15,516 bases of DNA, taken from contig UZAE01014273.1 in the NCBI GenBank assembly GCA_900617975.1, forward strand, positions 1 through 15,516, given 5' to 3'. The translations under genes and the position numbers were made by a program. Under the pieces are notes generated by a model. The model was not told where the DNA came from. It did not search any database and worked only from the letters and a program-made list of their open reading frames with translations. Source of the DNA: Rodentolepis nana. Lineage: Eukaryota; Platyhelminthes; Cestoda; Cyclophyllidea; Hymenolepididae. This document shows, piece by piece, positions 1 through 9,216 of the stretch (within the stretch, counting starts at the first letter, position 1; the number at the start of each line of letters is the position of its first letter).

Positions 1-2353
1 TCCCCCTCCTTTTGCTATAATTTTGGAGAATTAAACTAAGTTTAGAACAGTATTTATAATCTATTTAGGTTATTAATCACATTTATGCAAACTTCAAATG
101 TGAAACCCAGCTCACAATAAGAAAATGATTAAATATGGCATGCCTAACGATCCCAATATTTCAACGATTTGTGAATATCGTGAATGCACCCACATAGTCA
201 GCGATAAAATCATAACAAAAATGTTTTCTTTTGGAACACCTGACTTTTAAGAAAAGGATAACACCCAGAATTCAAACGTAGTAAAACCTTCAACACCTGA
301 AATCCATTTTTGTCCCTTTTTGGCCTTATAGTTAAAGCGTCACGTGACTATGTTGTTATTTTGTGTAACCAAACGCTGTCACATGTTAAAATTTGTGCAT
401 TTTTTGCATGTATTCCCATGGATAATAATGTCCATTTCAGTCAATAATTCTGGAAACAGCTGCTTTATGAAATTTTGTTAAAATTTGCACAAAATGGTAA
501 CAATAACGCACTAGAAATCACAACATAGATTGGATTCTTGTTGCTTTGAAAACCACGAAATTCGGCCTACACAAAATATAAATAAATGCAAAACTCAAAA
601 TGTGGACTTTGGCATAGGAGTATGGATCAGATTTCTCCATAACCATTTCCAAATGCCACGTTTTATCAATGAATTTTAATAGAGGAGACACTTTTTAGAA
701 GGAGAGACTTCACATTTCAACCTACCGAACACGAACTCAAAATGGTCAACAAATTTTGAAGAATTCATCAGGCGATTAGATTCACTTCTAGGTTTGAATA
801 AATCTAACCTTGAAATGGACCCGACAACTTGTCTGCTTCCAAAACACAGACTAACAGACAGATATAAAAGCTCAGTAACCATAAGATTTTAAAAAAAGCT
901 TAAAATGGACGAACGAACATCTAATGAATACGTCCGATTACACAAATATTCTATGGACTAAAGTTCGAGTTAAAATAAAGGGAAGCTCATATATTTTTTG
1001 CAGTTTCCCATTTCATTCCATTGTTAAACAGCATAAATATTTAATGTAAGATATCTCATACGTGAGTCAAGGTGGAATGAAGTTCTGATGAAGAACACAA
1101 AAGTGAAAGGAACCGTCCACCATTTCGTATTGGCTATTTCCGTCAAAGGGCTTGGGATTGAGTATACCTCAGATCGCACCTCATTGGCTATTTGCACACC
1201 GTATTGACCTCATGTGTTGGCAAGTGGTTTGGCGAGGTCACTACCTCAACTTAATTGGAATCCCCCAATCCCTGCAGTTGAGGCGAAATCTGTGCAGATG
1301 GGTTACTATAATGAGGCTGTGGTTCAAAAATTCCATCTATTGGCTGCTTCATTAAATCAACGAGCAGCCACCATGTTCATTTCGCAGTAAAGTACTCCTT
1401 AATGTCTGACATTATGACAATGTTGAAGCAGATAGCATCTTGTTTCGGTAAAACATACGGAAGCCTTATTTAAAAAGCCATATTTTATTTATAATCATGG
1501 AAGAATATGCAACCCTATGGCATTTTTCAAGTGGCCCTCGTACGATATCACTTTAAACAAACTTTGTTGCAAATTGAGTCATTGCGACGAAAAAAATAAG
1601 AGCAGGTGATACAGGATCGACATTTATCGTGTAATCAAGTCATAAGGCGTTTAAAGCGACAAGGATGCGTCAAAGATAGGAAATTACTAGGAAACCGATG
1701 ATTCCTTTTTTACTTGGATTATTATCGTGAAGACGGATATTTAAATGACCCGCATTTTACCAGGTCAATCGTCGTCTCAGGGAGGATTTAAATGGTAATA
1801 GGCAGATTTTTAAATGAAACCTATTTGCAATATACCATTTTAACTTCGCTAATTTTATTTAGACATCCCTCGTCTTTTAGGAACTAAGAATATTCGATTA
1901 GCATCGGTTTCGAGAAGTGATAGATGCCAGAGAAGGATCCCACGACTAAAACGATGCCAACTTTTATTTGTCTCGTGGGTAAGAAACTGAACTCATGAAA
2001 CAATAAAGAAATCCCTGAGGGGTCATGAGATGTGGAACCGAGAAGAAGTGGAACGTACAGTCTAGGAATAGAAAATCCGTACAAAACTTGATTTTGGGAA
2101 TCAGGAAATCAGCTTTAAAATTCCTGCGTTCAATTCACTTTTCAGGTTCTAACGTACCAAAGTCCACATTACACGATGTTTTGGGTGTGGAAGGGGAGGG
2201 AGGGAGGATGATGATGATGAATTTATGATTACAAGAGGTGGATTTTATGCATCAATTTGCTAAGTTAGATGCCTGGCACATTAAGTAGTCAAGATTATCT
2301 CAAAAGACAAGAGATAATTTAATTTTAATAGGGCAGAATTCACTGACACGCAC
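1..2353. other. AT-rich non-coding stretch, nothing firm
   Basis: No convincing gene or repeat. A somewhat GC-richer patch at 1140-1350 holds a 41-codon minus-strand frame (stop 1251-1253) reading KQPIDGIFEPQPHYSNPSAQ, which could be a terminal exon. Its acceptor is poor and its phase does not fit the exon at 2673. A plus-strand frame of about 70 codons ends near 891 and is unrecognised. A minus-strand acceptor-like TTTTCTATTCCTAG lies at 2062-2075. An ATGATGATGATGA run is at 2208-2220. Confidence 0.4.
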
Positions 2354-2589
2354 TTAACCCTTTAATGCCCGTAGGACCATACGGTCCTCTCCCAAAATAA
2401 GATCCATTGGTCCTTGACTTGTAACAGAAGGCGCTATTACCGTTTGAAACGTGCTCAATACGTCTATAGCCTTCGCTTGATACAAACCAAAACTCTTCAC
2501 GTCGGTGGCATCAACCTACTGGTGGGACACGCGTGAGTGCGGTTGGGCGCATTTTTTTAAAAAAAATAATTCGAGCGTTAGAGGGTTAA
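2354..2589. mobile_element. piggyBac-type MITE with TTAA target sites
   Basis: TTAA at 2354-2357 and again at 2586-2589 encloses a 228-bp element (2358-2585). Its ends form an 11-bp imperfect terminal inverted repeat, CCCTTTAATGC at the left and the complement of CCCTCTAACGC at the right, with two mismatches. A subterminal near-palindrome, AGGACCATACGGTCCT, sits at 2373-2388. TTAA target duplication and CCY-starting ends are the hallmark of the piggyBac superfamily. There is no transposase inside, so it is a non-autonomous derivative. Mobilisation by a resident piggyBac transposase is inferred. It lies in the proposed intron about 80 bp downstream of the exon donor at 2672. Confidence 0.75.
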
Positions 2590-2672
2590 GAAGTAATACA
2601 CTTTGGTGATGCCAACGTACTCAACGAACAGTATGGTGAGTGGTTTCAAGAGGAAATGTTCGCATAACTCAC

Positions 2673-2817
2673 CAGGACCTGCTAGGGCAACGCACACATG
2701 TTTTCCAGTAAATGGATCGGCCAAAAGACCACTGAGGCCTGTATAACGCGCAGAAAGTCGCTTATTCGTCCCGTGAAGATTCGAGAGAATATCTGGCACG
2801 TTCTCGTACGGCCGCAC
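2673..2817 (-). CDS. candidate internal exon, unidentified gene
   Basis: A 145-bp minus-strand island of 48 codons plus one base. The acceptor is TTATGCATTTTAG just above 2817, and the donor is CCTG|GTGAGT with GTGAGT at 2672-2667, close to the metazoan consensus. It starts in phase 0, compatible with the island ending at 5474, and ends in phase 1. The peptide begins VRPYENVPDILSNLHG, contains NKRLSARYTGL and ends CVALAGPG. The Tyr in RPYENV could be a phosphotyrosine docking site, a speculation from the motif only. The region is GC-richer and CpG-richer than its surroundings. If the donor were ignored the frame would run to a TAA near 2578, inside the flanking MITE, which argues for the donor being real. 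The family is not recognised. Confidence 0.5.
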
Positions 2818-3373
2818 CTAAAATGCATAATGAAGCATAGAGTAACAGCTCAACTTAATGCTCAAAATTGCTGGATCTTAATTGACAAAGCACTAATACT
2901 CTTTCTTTTGCACAATTATCCAACAAAATAATTAAATTATGTCTTGTAAACACCACACCACGTTGCTAATGGAGATTTGGAAATGGGTTGAGTTGACAAA
3001 CTCCCAAACTCATACAGAAACTGCAAGACCAAACAAAATAGCGAAGGCAAATAGTAGGCTAACGAGAAGCTCGAACTACAAGGTCCATTTTCCGAGCAAG
3101 GAGAACGTCCATATGGAGAGGTGATTTTTTCTTTTCTCTTCTGCACCATTTTCGTCAATCTTTTTATCATATGTGCTTATTTGTTCCACATCGCCCTATC
3201 TGCGCATGTTGTTCCCCAGTAGAAAAAGTTATTTAGGCCACACTTCCAACAATGTGCAGCTATATCGATAGCTGCGTGAAAATACGAAGTTTATAACCAA
3301 TGCATAACAGAGGATTTATATTGAATAAGAAATAATTTACGGTTCACAAAAGCAATTATATATATATATTTAT
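2818..3373. other. proposed intron, AT-rich
   Basis: Lies between the candidate exon at 2673-2817 and the expanded repeat array. Overlapping open frames of 61 and 77 codons on opposite strands look fortuitous. It ends in a short (TA)n tract (3356-3371) that abuts the array. Confidence 0.5.
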
Positions 3374-3391
3374 GGGGTGGGTGATAGAATT

Positions 3392-3718
3392 ACCTCCACG
3401 TGGTGCACCTTGGGCAACGTATACTCATACGGCAAAAGGTACCTCCACGTGGTGCACCCTGGCCAACGTATAATCATACGGTCTTACCTCCACGTGGCGC
3501 ACCCTGGGCAATGTATACTACACCTTACCTCCACGTGGTGCACCCTGGGCAACGTATTCTCATTCGGCTTACCTCCGTGGTGCACCCTGGGCAATGTATA
3601 TTTAGACTTACCTCCACGTGGTGCACCCTGGGCACCGTATACTCATACGGCAAAAAAGTCTATTAACCGGCAGTTGTTGCGATAGACTTACCTCCACGCG
3701 GTGCACCCTGGGCAACCC
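3392..3718 (+). repeat. tandem head units, about 39-49 bp period
   Basis: Six consecutive degenerate units of the repeat head (ACCTCCACGTGGTGCACC, then TGGGCAACGTATACTCATAC), spaced 49, 45, 41, 44 and 39 bp, with a seventh 80 bp further on. Each carries the overlapping palindromes CCACGTGG and GGTGCACC. Units differ by point changes and small deletions, for example ACCTCCGTGG at 3571. This resembles a young minisatellite born inside a transposed copy. The open frames across it are by-products of the repeat, not genes. Confidence 0.8.
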
Positions 3719-3859
3719 ACTCATACGGCAAAAAAGTCTATTAACCGGCAGTTGACTTATCACTTCTCATACGGCAAAAAAGTCTATTAATCGGCAGTTG
3801 ACATCCCTGGGCAACGTATACTCATACGGCAAAAAAGTCTATTAATCGGCAGTTGACAT

Positions 3860-4167
3860 CTTGACTTCTGACTTCAAACTACCATGACCCCACTGTATGT
3901 TACAAAGTATACTCATACGGCAAAAAGTCTATAAACCGGCAGTGGACTTCTGACTTCAAACTACCCTCACCCCACTATATGTCACAACTTCTCACTTCAA
4001 ACTACCATCACCCCACTGTATGTCATTGTGTATGCGCATACGGCAAAAAAGTCTATAAACCGGCAGTTGATCTAACCCTAACACGGCAAAAAGTCTATAA
4101 ACCGGCAGTTGACCTCTGACTTCAAACTACCATGACCCCACTGTATGTCATATTTGGGCAACAGACC
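3860..4167 (+). repeat. 308-bp direct duplication, left copy
   Basis: By eye identical base for base to 4358-4665, at a constant offset of 498 bp. It runs from CTTGACTTCTGACTTC to GGGCAACAGACC. It includes a distinctive internal ATCTAACCCTAACACGG. The absence of visible differences means either a very recent unequal exchange or gene conversion, or an assembly duplication. Confidence 0.85.
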
Positions 4168-4357
4168 CATACGGCTACCTCCACGTGGTGCACCCTGGGC
4201 AACGTGTACTTACAACCTCCATGTGGTGCACCCTGGGCAACGTATACTTATGCGGAAAAAAGTCTATTGACTGGTAGTTGACTTCTCACTTCAAACTACC
4301 ATCACCCCACTGTATAGTTGACCACTGACTTCAAACTACCATGACCCCACTGTATGC

Positions 4358-4665
4358 CTTGACTTCTGACTTCAAACTACCATGACCCCACTGTATGTTA
4401 CAAAGTATACTCATACGGCAAAAAGTCTATAAACCGGCAGTGGACTTCTGACTTCAAACTACCCTCACCCCACTATATGTCACAACTTCTCACTTCAAAC
4501 TACCATCACCCCACTGTATGTCATTGTGTATGCGCATACGGCAAAAAAGTCTATAAACCGGCAGTTGATCTAACCCTAACACGGCAAAAAGTCTATAAAC
4601 CGGCAGTTGACCTCTGACTTCAAACTACCATGACCCCACTGTATGTCATATTTGGGCAACAGACC
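4358..4665 (+). repeat. 308-bp direct duplication, right copy
   Basis: Partner of 3860-4167. The right boundary falls where the left copy continues CATACGGCTACC and this copy continues TCATACGGC. The segment between the two copies (4168-4357) contains two head units and two middle modules. Confidence 0.85.
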
Positions 4666-5473
4666 TCATACGGCAAAAAGTCTATAAACCGCTGGGCAAC
4701 GTATACTCATACGGCAAAAAAGTCTATTAACTAGTGAGATGGGTGTGCGATAGACTTACCTCCACGTGGTGCACTATGGGCAACGTATACTCATACGGCA
4801 AAAAAGTCTATTAACCTGCAGTTGACTTCTGACTTCAAACTACCACGACCCCCAAACAGTTGACTTCTGACTTCAAACTACCATCACCCCACTGTATGTC
4901 ATATTCGACCACTTTCACAGTACTCACCTCACCTTTTCTCTACCATTGTGTCTGTCTGTCTCTTCTACCTCTGTGAATCACTCTTCTCTTCCCCCTCTCG
5001 AATTTTTCTCACTTTGATGTTCCTCCCCTCTGTGAGCCCCGAAGTCAGCCAAAGGGCTAATGATAACTATCAAAACGCCTGTAATTTGAAATAATATATA
5101 TATGTGTGTGTTATTTCATTTTATTAATACTTTCATACCAAGCATAACACTTTATTTTAACAACTTTTCGACCTTGATAATAATGAATTGGTTCATCTAC
5201 GTCCAAATGATGAGCTTTCAATTTGGGCAATTGTAAATTGCGAGTGGAGCACTGCATTATAATCGTCTAAGGCTTAGGGTTAGAAGAATGAATCTACCTG
5301 CCTAAACACAATCTATATGCCAATACTTGCAATATGTAAGAAATGTATCAATTGTAGCGTTATTTTTACAAGAAAAACAAAATGCTTAATTTTGTAGAAT
5401 GAATCCCAATGCGTTTCCAAGATTATTATCTAGGTCATCACTAGTCTCTGAGACTTAATTAGCCGGAACTCAC

Positions 5474-5581
5474 GATGGTACTTGAAGTGCTTGACCCTCC
5501 TGCAACCTCAATTTCCCCGTTAGAAAAAACATCGTGTATCCTCAAGTGGTCTTGAATAAACGCTGCAAGGTTCACTTTCCA
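5474..5581 (-). CDS. candidate internal exon, unidentified gene
   Basis: A 108-bp island, exactly 36 codons, phase 0 at both ends. On the minus strand the acceptor is TTCCGGTTATCCTTGATAG just above 5581, and the donor is ACCATC|GTGAGT with GT at 5473-5472. It reads WKVNLAAFIQDHLRI, then HDVFSNGEIEV, and ends in the Ser/Thr run GGSSTSSTI. The frame closes beyond both splice sites (TAG upstream at the acceptor, TAA shortly after the donor), as expected of an exon. Alternative acceptors inside (GAAAG, TTGCAG) would shift the phase and break agreement with the neighbouring islands. The product is not recognised. A degenerate repeat copy begins about 130 bp away on the intron side. Confidence 0.45.
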
Positions 5582-5710
5582 CTATCAAGGATAACCGGAA
5601 CCAGTTCATCTGTTTACGCTATTCTTTTTTCAAGAAATTTCATGAAGCTGACACATGGAGAATGGGGGGGGGAAGACTCCCTTGTGAGTTACCGGTTGCT
5701 GCGCGGTGCT

Positions 5711-5876
5711 CGCCTTACCTTATCTTTTTCTCCACCTCTGTGTCTAGCTTGTTTACACCTGTAAATCACTCTACTTCCCTCCCTCCCCCTCCTCGACCTT
5801 TTAGACTTTGATGATCCTCCTCTCGGAGAATCTCGAAGTCTATCATAAAGACCCGCCATTAGATATAAATAATTTA
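5711..5876 (+). repeat. old, degenerate, 5'-truncated repeat copy
   Basis: Only the 3' half of the family is recognisable: CTTACC, C/T-rich text, GTAAATCACTCTACTTCC, CTTTGATGATCCTCC and a final CCATTAGATATAAATAA. The AACTAAAGGGCTAATGATAA block is deleted and many bases differ from the other copies, so it is the oldest insertion here. No head and no target-site duplication can be seen. Confidence 0.65.
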
Positions 5877-7360
5877 AGAAAATGAGTAATTTGCCAAGAT
5901 AGCATTGCTCTCCAATCCGGTGGATGATCTTGTGGAAAAAGGAAAATGAAAGGTACAGTAAGTACGCTTCATAAAATGTTGGGTCATAAAATTAAGCAAT
6001 GAAGACCCAGCGGGGAAAATCATGTTCAGGATGCACCTTGGTCAATATAGTGGATGAATGTAATGAATTTTCATTGAAGACTACTGAACCAATGACCACT
6101 GACTTTATGAGGAATCAAATCTTCTAGTAGTATCAAAGTACAGTGTTTAATGACGTCAAGTATTAAGATACTGTTAGACAAAGACGTTGATTTTCAATCA
6201 AAGTTAAATGATTTGAAGATAGAAGTAGTCTTAAAAGCGAAATTGGTTTAGAATACTCAAGTAAAGTTGACCATCAAAGTGTCATTTACCAGAGATAAAT
6301 AAAACAAATCAAAGTTCTGAATATGTAGTACAATTTATCACCTTTAAATGGTAAATATTGGATTGATATACATATCGTTTAATCTCGTCAGAAACAGAAC
6401 TCTCGCATGCACTGCATAACTAGAGCGCAGTTAATAAAATATACATGCATCTCTCAAAGTAATAAAATATTAATAACTTTGCCACAGTAACCAGTTATGA
6501 CGTCTGAAATCGGCTCAATTTTTACGTGAAAATGTTAGAATAAGATTAAAGTTAGATTTACCGATAATTTGCTAATGCAGTGGTAAACAGTACAATGTTA
6601 TGAAGTTACTTACCTAAACACCTTGTAAAGTTGGTAAACTCATAGAATTGATTGCTGTTGGCACGTCATGACCGCCCAAATCACTAGTGCATGAGCCCAA
6701 CTGGTTAAACGTATTACCTTAGTTTAATGTGTCTTAAACTCACTAAGTTAGGTCTCATACAGTTACGTGTTACTGTAGTGCTTGGAAGTGTCATGCACGC
6801 GAAATCCAAATCGTAAGCGTAGATTTGATAGCTTATCAACTATATAATGGCTTGCATAAAGTGTGTAATATTAATTGCATGACAGCGGCCTGAACATAAG
6901 GTTTCCATGGCTTTATCACTGTAGGTCACGACATAACGATATCCATCATCATTAATGGGTGGGTTTATTGTGCATGGCTATTCGTGTACTCCCACATCGC
7001 CAAATCACAGAACGAGTCGTCTGTGGGAACAATTACCAAAATACGTAATTGGAAATCTTGTGGTGACGACAAGTCTGTCTTCTTGCGATTCTTCCAAAGC
7101 TTAGAAATTAATAGCTTGCAAAATAGTTTAATTTAAAGGATGCGGTTGCACTGATTGCCATGTACAATCCTATTCTGTATTTCAGTAGAGTAATAATTAA
7201 ATTAAATTCTCGAATACATAAGATAATAATTAGCCTCAGTTTACTTTCCTATTTTAAACGCCCTATTTTCCCATTCAATCAGACTCCTCTCTCCTAAATG
7301 CCAATGTCACATTTTGAATTAACCTGATGTTCGAGTAAATAAATCGTATATTCAACTTAC
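5877..7360. other. proposed intron, unique AT-rich sequence
   Basis: About 1.5 kb without a recognisable repeat. Two minus-strand islands were weighed as exons and not accepted: 6700-6614, with a strong GTAAGT donor but an in-frame TAG right before it, and 7099-7037, open and coding-looking but phase 1/1. Otherwise nothing is seen. Confidence 0.4.
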
Positions 7361-7513
7361 TCGAGACGACTGAGAAGTTAGGGGCTGATAACTATGGGAT
7401 TCGTCGGTTTCATCATCGGCATAGAGAGAGATATTCCGTATACCTTCTTCGAGAAAACTGCTTGTCGTCGAGTTATCCGATTGGGTCGAAGCAGACTTTC
7501 GGCATCTCTTTAC
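7361..7513 (-). CDS. candidate internal exon, acidic Ser/Thr-rich, unidentified gene
   Basis: The best-supported exon in the window. It is 153 bp, exactly 51 codons, phase 0 at both ends. On the minus strand the acceptor is TATCCTCCCTTGTAG just above 7513, and the donor is CTCGA|GTAAGT with GTAAGT at 7360-7355. It reads VKRCRKSASTQ at the start, passes through the acidic stretch YADDETDES and ends LTSQSSR. The other two frames contain stops. Base composition is richer in G+C than the flanking AT-rich intron. The basic KRCRK followed by a Ser/Thr-rich and then acidic stretch suggests a cytoplasmic, disordered, possibly phosphorylated region. That is inference from composition. The family is not recognised. 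It would splice in phase after 11568 and before 5581. Confidence 0.55.
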
Positions 7514-7671
7514 CTACAAGGGAGGATATATCAATACGTTGAATAAGCAGGACATTCCGAAATATAGATATTTTAACGCCGTAAAAGGTACTACATCGAT
7601 TTAATTAGGCTCCAATAGGGAGCATATTCATTATTTAAGAGAAATTTATTGATAACAATTTAAGTAAAAAG

Positions 7672-7995
7672 GGGTGTGCGATAGACTTACCTCCACATGG
7701 TGCACCCTGGGCAATGTATACCCATGCGGCAAAAAAGTCTATCAACCGGCAGTTGACTTCTCACTTCAAACTACCATCACCCCACTATATGCCATTGTCG
7801 ACTTCTTCCACAATGTTCACCTCACCTTTTTTCTACCCTTGTGTCTGTCTCTTTTACATCTTTAAAACACTCTTCTGTTCACCCTCCCCTCTCGACTTTT
7901 TTTCGATTTGATGTTCCTTCCCCTCTCTGAAGCCTGAAGTCAACTAAAGGGCTAATGATAACTATCATAAAGCCTGCCATTTGATATAAATAAAT
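7672..7995 (+). mobile_element. complete GATAGACTTACC-family element with 14-bp TSD
   Basis: A full copy of 324 bp. Its parts in order are the head (GGGTGTGCGATAGACTTACC), an A-rich AAAAAAGTCTAT, CGGCAGTTGACTTC, a C/T-rich middle, GATGTTCCTTCCCC, CTAATGATAACTATC and a 3' end TGATATAAATAAAT. The perfect 14-bp duplication ATTTAAGTAAAAAG lies at 7658-7671 and 7996-8009. The simple AT tail plus TSD fits retroposition. Open frames of 63-70 codons inside belong to the repeat and are not genes. Confidence 0.85.
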
Positions 7996-8152
7996 ATTTA
8001 AGTAAAAAGCACCGATGATGAAACGTTTTTTTTCGACTGAAATTAAACATTCAGTGCTCATCTGTTTGCGCACATAAATCAGAATAAACAATTGCAGTGA
8101 CTATAACAGGAAGCGCCATGCAGGATGCTACCACATTAATTCATAACCTCAC

Positions 8153-8229
8153 AAGGGATCATTCCCCATTGGTTGCAAATCAGTGAACAAGGGGGGAGGG
8201 GCGAAGTCAGTTAACCCCGTCATAGAACC
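8153..8229 (-). CDS. weak candidate exon
   Basis: A 77-bp minus-strand open stretch between an acceptor-like AAAATCAG (just above 8229) and a donor CCCTT|GTGAGG (GT at 8152-8151). It reads GSMTGLTDFAPPPLF to PMGNDP, a peptide that looks coding, with a PPP run. It starts in phase 0, which fits the phase-0 end at 11568, but ends in phase 2, which does not fit the phase-0 start at 7513 unless that exon uses an alternative acceptor. The polypyrimidine tract before the acceptor is poor, and a second donor-like AACAG|GTAAAA lies immediately upstream. I keep it only as a low-confidence candidate or alternative exon. Confidence 0.17.
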
Positions 8230-8872
8230 CTGATTTTACCTGTTGGCTTTTCAAAAAGATATACATCACTTGGCCGAACATGGTCTGAGGGGCATAAAGT
8301 GGTTTTACATTTGTGACTAGTGCTATTTTAAATAACTGGGGGAAGATTCAATAACATACAATTATTGGCGCTGTTGAAAAATGTAGAGAGCCAAGGACTT
8401 TTTCCACNTTAAAATGTTCAAAGCATTTCTGATTCTGCACCTAAATAACTTAGTTTGATTTTGAAAATGGATTTCCAACCAAATTAGTGTATACATTAGA
8501 GGTAAAAAGGAACATTGCTTAGTTTATTGGTATTCAATTAATGATATAACCAATCAGTGTAAGGAGCTGCTTAATGTTATTTTTAATTACCAATCCCTTT
8601 CCTAGTTTTCCGAGATAACAGCAGTGACTTCAATTAGGAAGTAATAGGGAGTAAGTAGTAATACCCAGGCTTCCATATGCTCAAAATTCATTGAACATAT
8701 GGAACATAAAGAAGCGTTTATTATAGCGTCTGATTGAAATTTAATCACTCATATATTCTCTTTATTTAAAAAGAACGGTAAATAAATCGGATCTTCACAC
8801 AATACTACTGTATTTTTGGCAAAGATTAGCGTATTTACACTTTTTGCCACAACTCGAGAATCAGATATCAAT
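8230..8872. other. proposed intron with one ambiguous base
   Basis: AT-rich unique sequence with N at 8408. No open island with splice signals, no RNA gene and no repeat recognised. Confidence 0.5.
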
Positions 8873-8886
8873 ATGTTAGTGAAAGA

Positions 8887-9202
8887 GGGGGGTATGCGAT
8901 AGACTTACCTCCACGTGGTGCACCCTGGGCAACGTATACACATACGGCAAAAAAGTCTATTAACTGGCAGTTGACTTCTGACTTCAAACTGCCATGACCC
9001 CACTGTATGTCATATTCGACTACTTCCGCAGTACTTACCTCACCTTTTCCTACCTTTTCTACCTTCGTCTTTGAAACACTCTTCTGTCCCCCCCCCCCTC
9101 TCGACTTTTTTCACTTTGATGTTCCTTCCCCCTCTGTGAAGACTAAAGTCATTTAAAGGGCTAATGATAACCATCAAAACGCCTGCCATTTGATATAAAT
9201 AA
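8887..9202 (+). mobile_element. complete GATAGACTTACC-family element with TSD
   Basis: A full copy of about 316 bp. A 14-bp duplication with one mismatch, ATGTTAGTGAAAGA (8873-8886) and ATGTTAGTGATAGA (9203-9216), flanks it. The C-rich part has slipped to a run of 11 C (9088-9098). The 3' end is TGATATAAATAA. Confidence 0.85.
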
Positions 9203-9216
9203 ATGTTAGTGATAGA

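Larger units (their letters stand above)
3374..5096 (+). repeat. internally expanded copy of the GATAGACTTACC family
   Basis: This begins like the other copies (GGGTGATAGAATTACCTCC from about 3379) and ends like them (CTAATGATAACTATCAAAACG then an AT-rich tail near 5094). The head and middle modules are repeated many times in between, stretching a roughly 315-bp element to about 1.7 kb. ACCTCC head units start at 3392, 3441, 3486, 3527, 3571, 3610, 3690, 4177, 4215 and 4758. AAGTCTATTAACCGGCAGTTGAC and CTTCAAACTACCATCACCCC modules recur between and after them, often chopped at different points. The C/T-rich middle and 3' end occur only once, at the right end. Flanking (TA)n on both sides (3356-3371 and 5091-5103) prevents a clear target-site call. 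Confidence 0.8.

Noticed and set aside
676..891. Plus-strand frame of about 70 codons reading GETSHFNLPNTN to a TAA, opposite a 68-codon minus frame
   Set aside because: Length is within chance for this window, no splice donor or homology is recognised, and the region is AT-rich.
1251..1376. Minus-strand frame with PHYSNPSAQISPQLQ and a stop, considered as the last exon
   Set aside because: No good acceptor, phase not compatible with the phase-1 end at 2673, and no clear AATAAA downstream.
1966..2061. Minus-strand CTFHFFSVPHLM frame after a good acceptor (TTTTCTATTCCTAG), phase compatible with 2673
   Set aside because: Phase fits, but the peptide is low-complexity hydrophobic and another frame is open longer. 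The evidence is too thin to call an exon.
3377..3685. 102- and 88-codon plus-strand frames over the array (repeated HPGQR / WCTLGNVY peptides)
   Set aside because: They are translations of the tandem head units. Repeat peptides in two frames at once reflect unit lengths, not selection, and there is no gene context.
4068..4084. CTAACCCTAAC inside the array as possible telomeric sequence
   Set aside because: Only about two units, embedded in a repeat module and duplicated with it. It is not a telomere repeat array.
3374..5096. Possible CRISPR array
   Set aside because: Units vary in length, have no constant spacers and the DNA is eukaryotic. The array is built from an interspersed element.
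6614..6700. Minus-strand island with an excellent GTAAGT donor and peptide LGSCTSDLGGHDVP
   Set aside because: The only open frame hits TAG immediately before the donor and the acceptor is weak. It could at most be an alternative or poison exon.
7037..7099. Minus-strand island reading LEESQEDRLVVTTRF between AAG and GTAATT
   Set aside because: Phase 1 at both ends does not fit its neighbours, and the splice signals are mediocre.
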